From positions 1 to 11,870 of the forward strand of contig JAJYYD010000035.1 in NCBI GenBank assembly GCA_021801305.1: a stretch of 11,870 nucleotides of DNA, written 5' to 3'. Position numbers and translations under genes: made by a program. The DNA is from Thermoplasmata archaeon (GTDB taxonomy: Archaea > Thermoplasmatota > Thermoplasmata > Thermoplasmatales > Thermoplasmataceae). The notes under the pieces are model-generated. The model saw only the letters and a program-made list of their open reading frames with translations. It did no database searches and was not told the DNA's origin. Position 1 is the stretch's first letter. Each line of letters starts with the position of its first letter. Shown one piece after another: positions 8,105 through 11,870 of this stretch.

Positions 8105-8875
8105 TCAATATGGCTTCTCAAAAACTATGGATTTAAGTGCAGCTTTCACCTCAGTTCCATTATCAAGGTCATCTGGATTCAGGCCATCGTTTATTTTCCG
8201 GAAGTTTTCAATGAAGCCCTGATCAGAAGTGAAAAAGTTAATGCTGATGTATTTTTTACCAGCTGAATTCCCATAGAGGATCAGGCTTATTAAATTCGCA
8301 AGCGTGATTGCATTTTCCCCTGAATCAATTGGGAAGTAATCATAAAGTTCCCTCCTCATGTTTACTGTATCTTTTCCATTAGCCGAATTCACCGGTACAA
8401 GATATGAGAAATTTTCCTTTATCCCCGTGCTGAGATAGTCTGTGAGAGAAGCAGGAATGATCTGAAGATACTTTCGTATGCGAGTGCTGTCCATCTGGAT
8501 CATGTATGGTTTTGCCCTCTCAAGAATTGAAAAACTGAAGCTTCTGAAGCCGTTCCCTTCCACCAAAGCTGATTCTTCAATTCTTTCCTTAAAATGTTCA
8601 AGGAGTTTCTCTCTTCCTTCAACGTCAGATTTGTCCCATATGATTGCAGTTCCCTGATTCCCATCTCTCTCCTGTACCATTTCCCCAAAAAATTTCACAA
8701 ATTTTCCGGCCTGATTCAGGACCTTCCTCTGGCATAATCTGTTAACGTTGCTTTCAAGTGCCAGATCCTGTTTTCCATATCTGTTGAAGAACTCCATTGC
8801 TTTCTGGTGCTCTGGCCTGTCCTGGTAAATAATGTCCATCAGTATTTCTGAATCAATAATGTTGACTTCTTCCAT
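8105..8875 (-). CDS. Protein with PIN-like motifs (tentative), second gene of a two-gene operon
   Basis: I do not recognise this 256-aa protein as a named family. Its ends resemble a PIN-type nuclease: N-terminal NIIDSEILMDIIYQDRPEHQKAM (compare IDTNVLVDL..., Asp8) and C-terminal GENAITLANLI (187-196 region) followed by FFTSDQGFIENF (Asp218), which is how PIN domains close (DA..A.A..., then T.D..F). Between them lies about 130 aa of extra, mostly helical sequence. Motif residues are relaxed: Glu10 for the usual Asn, Asn188 where an Asp is common, so activity is doubtful. ATG 8875 lies 6 bases after the stop of the upstream gene, implying co-transcription. It could be a fold relative without nuclease function; PIN assignment is inference from motif order. 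Confidence 0.6.
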   Translation of the reverse strand: MEEVNIIDSEILMDIIYQDRPEHQKAMEFFNRYGKQDLALESNVNRLCQRKVLNQAGKFVKFFGEMVQERDGNQGTAIIWDKSDVEGREKLLEHFKERIEESALVEGNGFRSFSFSILERAKPYMIQMDSTRIRKYLQIIPASLTDYLSTGIKENFSYLVPVNSANGKDTVNMRRELYDYFPIDSGENAITLANLISLILYGNSAGKKYISINFFTSDQGFIENFRKINDGLNPDDLDNGTEVKAALKSIVFEKPY

Positions 8876-8881
8876 CTGGAA

Positions 8882-9598
8882 TCACTGCCTTCCTGAAATT
8901 ATGGATACGGATCTGGTAGCCTCAATAGCCTTCCTGATTCTCCTGGATGACCCTATATTGAATGTTCCTGAAAATGTTGAAAGATCAGACATCCTTTCAA
9001 GGATTTCTCCATATTCCAGAACTCCCTCCGTATATGCCAGTATTACGCCACCATAAACGGCTGAAACAAGTCCGGTCATTGATATGAGGTTCCTGGATCT
9101 TTCCACGGTTTCATGGGTGATCTCGATGACCATCCTGCTCATCACGTTTATGAACATGTTGAAATACGAATAGAACAGGGCATCCGTTTCGGTCCAGGCT
9201 TCCTTGTCAATCATATCCTGTAAAACATTTGACCTTTTGATCCACAGGGTCTTGACTGTCCGGTCATAGCAGGCAACCATGATGGTCTTGATTTCGCTTG
9301 TTTTGAGTGTTGAGATGAATTCGGAGATTTCCCCGAACCTCTGATCAATTTCATTCATGGATTCCTGAAGATCTGATCTGTCACCCAGGGTAAAATCATA
9401 GATATTCCGTGAAACTCTTATCTTGCTTATAATGAGATCCGCCATTCTTTCATAACCGGTTCCTGATCTGAGGATGTACTGGCTGTAAAGTTCATCTGCA
9501 GTGCCGGTCCATCTGCTGTGCTTCTTTTTCAGGCTCTTCTTCATATCCAGAAGAGGTACCGGAACGAATATGTTCTCATCCAGGTTGAAAGCGGCCAT
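8882..9598 (-). CDS. Unrecognised helical protein, first gene of the operon with the PIN-like gene
   Basis: A 238-aa protein I cannot assign. It is predominantly helical by composition, with a basic stretch near the N-terminus (MKKSLKKKHSRW), long amphipathic segments (about 45-190), a moderately hydrophobic Gly-containing stretch (GLVSAVYGGVILAYTEGVL, about 172-190) too weak to call a membrane span, and an Arg-rich end (SSRRIRKAIEATRS). No catalytic motif seen. ATG 9598 has no Shine-Dalgarno; a TATA-like box about 25 bases upstream suggests a leaderless start. The PIN-like gene follows after 6 bases, so the products likely work together. An antitoxin-type role is possible in principle, but it is larger than typical VapB proteins and lacks a visible DNA-binding motif. 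Confidence 0.75.
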   Translation of the reverse strand: MAAFNLDENIFVPVPLLDMKKSLKKKHSRWTGTADELYSQYILRSGTGYERMADLIISKIRVSRNIYDFTLGDRSDLQESMNEIDQRFGEISEFISTLKTSEIKTIMVACYDRTVKTLWIKRSNVLQDMIDKEAWTETDALFYSYFNMFINVMSRMVIEITHETVERSRNLISMTGLVSAVYGGVILAYTEGVLEYGEILERMSDLSTFSGTFNIGSSRRIRKAIEATRSVSIISGRQ

Positions 9599-9618
9599 GA
9601 AGTCCTATGCACATAAGG

Positions 9619-9627
9619 TTAAAATTA
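9619..9627 (-). promoter_or_regulatory. TATA-like box in the divergent 61-base gap
   Basis: TAATTTTAA on the - strand is centred about 25 bases before ATG 9598, fitting a leaderless start of the PIN-like operon. The stretch is nearly symmetric and is also upstream of ATG 9660 on +, so both divergent genes may draw on this short AT-rich gap. Confidence 0.35.
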
Positions 9628-9659
9628 CTTCCCGAAAATTAACATATGCCAGTGTTAAA

Positions 9660-10190
9660 ATGCATTTGAATAATGAAGGTTTGAGGTGTCCTGTTTCCGT
9701 GGACATAATAGTGCGAAGAAGCAGAAAAAGAAAGAAGACCATACAGGGGTTCGTGAAGGATGGCGTTATTACGGTACATGTTCCGTTTGGCCTCGATCCC
9801 GCCGAGGAGAAGGCCCAGGTTGACGCAATGGCCCGAAAGCTTGAGAGAATGGTGACCAGAAAACACGAAAAAGACGATGAGTATCTGCGCAAGCTTTTTG
9901 ATAAGTTCAACAGGGATTTCTTCAACAACGGACTGGCACTTGATTCAATAAGGTTCGTGAATAACCAGAATGTGATAAATGGGAGCTGCACCCCAGCAGA
10001 GAAAAAAATAAGGATTTCTGACAGACTGATCCACATGCCACCCTGGGTTTTGAACTATGTTGTAATTCATGAAATGGCGCATCTTGTCTATCCTGACCAT
10101 TCCAGGGCGTTCTGGGCCATTGTCAATCGTTACAGGTATACTGAAAGGGCAAGGGGTTTCCTTATTGCCAAAGGCATGGAAAAGGACTAG
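9660..10190 (+). CDS. YgjP/DUF45-type zinc metallopeptidase-like protein
   Basis: A 176-aa protein of the YgjP/DUF45 (SprT- and WLM-related) gluzincin-like group, putative zinc-dependent metallopeptidases with largely unknown substrates. Seen: an N-terminal strand region RRSRKRKKTIQGFVKDGVITVHVP, typical of the family (RSxRRKT...V.VP), a helical linker (about 60-90), NGSCTPAEKKIRIS, then VIHEMAHLVYPDHSRAFW with HExxH at His137-His141 and the third ligand His147 spaced as in YgjP (HExxHx5H), with the following AFW also conserved. ATG 9660 is chosen because it begins just before the conserved strand; the frame stays open further upstream but would run into the opposite gene. Head-to-head with the PIN-like operon and shares its stop CTAG with the next gene. 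Confidence 0.85.
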   Translation: MHLNNEGLRCPVSVDIIVRRSRKRKKTIQGFVKDGVITVHVPFGLDPAEEKAQVDAMARKLERMVTRKHEKDDEYLRKLFDKFNRDFFNNGLALDSIRFVNNQNVINGSCTPAEKKIRISDRLIHMPPWVLNYVVIHEMAHLVYPDHSRAFWAIVNRYRYTERARGFLIAKGMEKD

Positions 10191-10951
10191 ATGCCTGATT
10201 TGCCCTTAAGGTAGGTGGTTCCTCTTGATGTTATCCTGTAGTATTTCCTGCCATCCTCACCAATGCTGTAGTTCAGGATGGACTTCCTGCACATCTCGTC
10301 AAGTATTGGCCTGAGGATCTTGTGGTTCAGGTTTGTCTTGTAGACCAGCCTTGTGAGAAGGATACCATCATACTGTCCTGCCCAGTAGAGTATGTCCTCA
10401 ATAATCTCTGACCTGTCCCTTCTTTTTCTCCCGGTTTTCATTATATTTGCAAGCGTGTTCTTCACCTCCGGAGTTATACTCTCAGCATGAAGGGTATCAT
10501 TCATTACACTGGGTGGAAATACTTTGCACCTGCCGCTATTGAGTAGTGTCCTGACTTTTCCAATTTCAGAAATTTTTACAAGCTGCTTGATGGAATACAC
10601 TATGGCCCCGTGACTCTCGCAGAATTCAAGCATGTTCTTGTCCATTTCCTCGGGAACGATGATAAGATAGCGCCAGGCAATGGCATCCATTGAATCCATG
10701 ATGAAATCAATAAAAGGATCCATACTTTCACAGTCTCCGTCAATAACCTTGACTGTGATTATGTGAGAGGGGTAAGTCATGTCCTGCATGACATAATCAA
10801 AAATTGCCTCCTTGCCTGAAATGGTATACACTTTTGCATTTCTGCTTATGGACCAGTTAGTGAACAATCTGGAAATTTGTATCCTTATGTCCTCAAGGGT
10901 CCTGGTGAAACTGATCTTGTCCCCGTAATTCCAGTTCTTCTCAGTTTCCAT
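10187..10951 (-). CDS. Archaeal winged-helix protein with a nuclease-fold-like N-terminal domain
   Basis: A 254-aa protein with two parts. The C-terminus (about 178-250) is a winged helix of the archaeal HTH_45 type: RSEIIEDILYWAG, LLTRLVYKTNLNHKILRPILDEMCRK, then YYRITSRGTTYLKG as the wing. The N-terminal part (about 45-135) alternates strands and helices: ITVKVIDGD, then YLIIVPEEMD and ESHGAIVYSIKQL, the cadence of a restriction-endonuclease-like or Rossmann-like domain, but without a clear PD-(D/E)xK centre. Likely a DNA-binding regulator. Start ATG 10951 has GAGGT 9 bases upstream; an alternative ATG at 11005 would add 18 residues (MCIIIYYRLD...) that look like translated AT-rich spacer. 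Monocistronic, and tail-to-tail with the metallopeptidase gene. Confidence 0.8.
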   Translation of the reverse strand: METEKNWNYGDKISFTRTLEDIRIQISRLFTNWSISRNAKVYTISGKEAIFDYVMQDMTYPSHIITVKVIDGDCESMDPFIDFIMDSMDAIAWRYLIIVPEEMDKNMLEFCESHGAIVYSIKQLVKISEIGKVRTLLNSGRCKVFPPSVMNDTLHAESITPEVKNTLANIMKTGRKRRDRSEIIEDILYWAGQYDGILLTRLVYKTNLNHKILRPILDEMCRKSILNYSIGEDGRKYYRITSRGTTYLKGKSGI

Positions 10952-10960
10952 CGCCCTTCT

Positions 10961-10965
10961 ACCTC
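10961..10965 (-). promoter_or_regulatory. Ribosome binding site supporting the 10951 start
   Basis: GAGGT on the - strand lies 9 bases before ATG 10951. It favours this start over the upstream in-frame ATG 11005, which has no such site but would suit a leaderless mRNA from the TATA box at 11025-11034. Confidence 0.45.
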
Positions 10966-10991
10966 TTGTCTGCCAATCAAGTCTATAATAA

Positions 10992-11001
10992 ATTATTATA
11001 C
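10992..11001 (-). promoter_or_regulatory. TATA-like box, proximal candidate for the winged-helix gene
   Basis: GTATAATAAT on the - strand predicts transcription from about 10971, giving a leader of about 20 bases that contains the GAGGT site. The surrounding AT richness makes any single box uncertain. Confidence 0.35.
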
Positions 11002-11024
11002 ACATAATTAAACCATTTGTTAAG

Positions 11025-11034
11025 ATTTAAAATA
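11025..11034 (-). promoter_or_regulatory. TATA-like box, distal candidate for the winged-helix gene
   Basis: TATTTTAAAT on the - strand is centred about 24 bases before ATG 11005. It would give either a leaderless mRNA for the longer form or a leader of about 55 bases for the 10951 start. Confidence 0.3.
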
Positions 11035-11049
11035 CATATCAACGAACTG

Positions 11050-11155
11050 GATCTAAAGTCCATATGTTAAAAAATCTTATTTTAAAAGGATTTATTCCAT
11101 TTTTTGAAAGAATTAACATTTAAAAGGTTATAGTGAACAAATTGATCTAATGTCC
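11050..11155. repeat. Imperfect direct repeat pair GATCTAAWGTCC
   Basis: GATCTAAAGTCC (11050-11061) and GATCTAATGTCC (11144-11155) match at 11 of 12 positions and begin 94 bases apart. Each is preceded within a few bases by GAAC and followed by TTAAAA. They lie upstream of the winged-helix gene and downstream of the surface protein gene, so if functional they would be operators for the former. The remaining spacer (10952-11223) is AT-rich with no ORF. Confidence 0.35.
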
Positions 11156-11192
11156 GGAATTAAAAGAATTTAGAGATGAATTTATAAATAAT

Positions 11193-11199
11193 AAAAAAA
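11193..11199 (-). terminator. Oligo-T termination signal of the surface protein gene
   Basis: Seven T in a row on the - strand, 25 bases after the stop at 11224 and inside an AT-rich tract, match the simple T-run terminators of archaeal RNA polymerase. Confidence 0.4.
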
Positions 11200-11223
11200 T
11201 ATAATATAAATTCTTTAAATATT

Positions 11224-11870
11224 TCAGGATATCTTTATGGGATTATCATTCCTACCGTGCTTCTTCCTGATCTCCCTGGAAACAAGCAGCCCTATTCCAA
11301 GTGCACTGAGTGCAATGGCCGCCCCTATTATTGCGATCGCTACAATGCCTCCCGACATGAACAGGGTCAGTGGACCGGCTGTTCCTGCATTGGATTTCGT
11401 GCTTAGTGATTCCAGCTGCTGTATGTAGGTTCCAAGCTGTGTCTGGTATGAGGTCAGCTGTGATCCGTATGACTGAACCTGGGCCTCAAGTGCGGCCTGG
11501 GACTGCATGTATGGGGCAAGTGCTGATGGAATGCCCGTAATTGATGCCAGTACTGAAGAGATTTCCGACCGCAGTGCCTTTGCCTGTGCCAGGTAAGCTG
11601 AAACCTGGCTGGAGTAGCTTCCAGTTACACCTGATGCATCAGGGTTTACAGCTGAAACCATTACAGCTGGCATGGCTGTTGATCCGGAACTGAGGCTTGA
11701 GATTGCATTCCCGATTGCTGAAAGAGTGCTCTGTATTGATGCTTCGGACGGACCTGCAAAGAATGCATATGTGCTTTCTGAAGAGAGTCCGGTTGTAGTT
11801 GTTACAATGTAATTCAGTACATTGTATCCGTATGGAAGATCAGCCGTGTTTATTTCATACTGTCCGCTGA
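11224..11870 (-). CDS. C-terminal part of a membrane-anchored surface protein (5' end outside window)
   Basis: The frame is open to the window edge, so only the last 215 or so codons are visible; ATG 11673 is internal. Order in the visible part: an Ig-like domain end (GQYEINTADLPYGYNVLNY, then STYAFFAGP), a linker, a Ser/Ala/Gln-rich helical stalk (from SSQVSAYLAQAKALRSEI to YIQQLESLSTK) with coiled-coil-like spacing, one membrane segment (GGIVAIAIIGAAIALSALGIGLL) and a short basic cytoplasmic tail (REIRKKHGRN). Hence an extracellular protein held by a C-terminal anchor, of the kind common on wall-less or S-layer archaea. It may be an S-layer component, adhesin or transport-associated protein; the ligand-binding part lies outside. 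Positive-inside tail and Thr-rich turns fit an exported, possibly glycosylated protein. Confidence 0.75.
   Translation of the reverse strand, partial: SGQYEINTADLPYGYNVLNYIVTTTTGLSSESTYAFFAGPSEASIQSTLSAIGNAISSLSSGSTAMPAVMVSAVNPDASGVTGSYSSQVSAYLAQAKALRSEISSVLASITGIPSALAPYMQSQAALEAQVQSYGSQLTSYQTQLGTYIQQLESLSTKSNAGTAGPLTLFMSGGIVAIAIIGAAIALSALGIGLLVSREIRKKHGRNDNPIKIS

Noticed and set aside
8882..9598. Antitoxin or membrane protein assignment for the first gene of the PIN-like operon
   Set aside because: No DNA-binding motif, larger than usual antitoxins, and the only hydrophobic stretch is short and broken by charged and polar residues.
9501..9659. N-terminal extension of the metallopeptidase to 9501 or 9597
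   Set aside because: The extra residues (a Phe-rich stretch, then KSYAHKVKITSRK) are antisense to the start of the opposite gene or lie in the AT-rich gap, and lie outside the conserved domain.

Overview
The window looks like a chromosomal segment of a euryarchaeon, most likely of the Thermoplasmata/Thermoplasmatales type. Four things point this way: a NurA-HerA-Mre11-Rad50 operon in that order; arginine coded almost only by AGG/AGA; AT-rich TATA-like boxes about 25 bp upstream of start codons that lack a Shine-Dalgarno, as expected for leaderless archaeal mRNAs; and an archaeal-type winged-helix regulator beside a C-terminally anchored surface protein. The assignment is by gene content and style, not by a marker gene; no rRNA or tRNA is present.

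Bases 1-6333 (+ strand) hold the DNA end-resection operon: nurA (5' end outside the window), herA, mre11 and rad50. Adjacent genes overlap or are separated by one base, so translational coupling is likely. By family knowledge, Mre11-Rad50 recognises and trims double-strand breaks, and the HerA hexamer with the NurA nuclease then resects to give 3' single strands for RadA. All key motifs are present: the HerA Walker boxes, Mre11 phosphoesterase motifs, Rad50 Walker A, CPVC zinc hook and ABC signature. The one notable deviation is GDH in place of GNH in Mre11 motif III.

Bases 6334-8104 hold an AIM24/TIGR00266-family gene (- strand, convergent with rad50), a 267-bp divergent promoter region, and a family 2 glycosyltransferase (+). 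Bases 8105-9598 (- strand) hold a two-gene operon: an unrecognised helical protein followed by a protein with faint but ordered PIN-nuclease-like motifs. It is head-to-head with a YgjP/DUF45-type HExxH metallopeptidase (9660-10190, +).

The metallopeptidase gene meets a winged-helix protein gene (10187-10951, -) tail to tail, with both TAG stops in one CTAG. An AT-rich 270-bp spacer follows (promoter, one imperfect direct repeat, an oligo-T termination signal for the next gene). The window closes with the 3' end of a surface protein gene (11224 to the edge, -), with an Ig-like end, a Ser/Ala/Gln-rich helical stalk and a C-terminal membrane anchor.

I found no CRISPR array, insertion sequence, integrase or attachment site. 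Apart from the resection operon most genes are ordinary or lineage-restricted; the least explained parts are the PIN-like pair and the N-terminal domain of the winged-helix protein.
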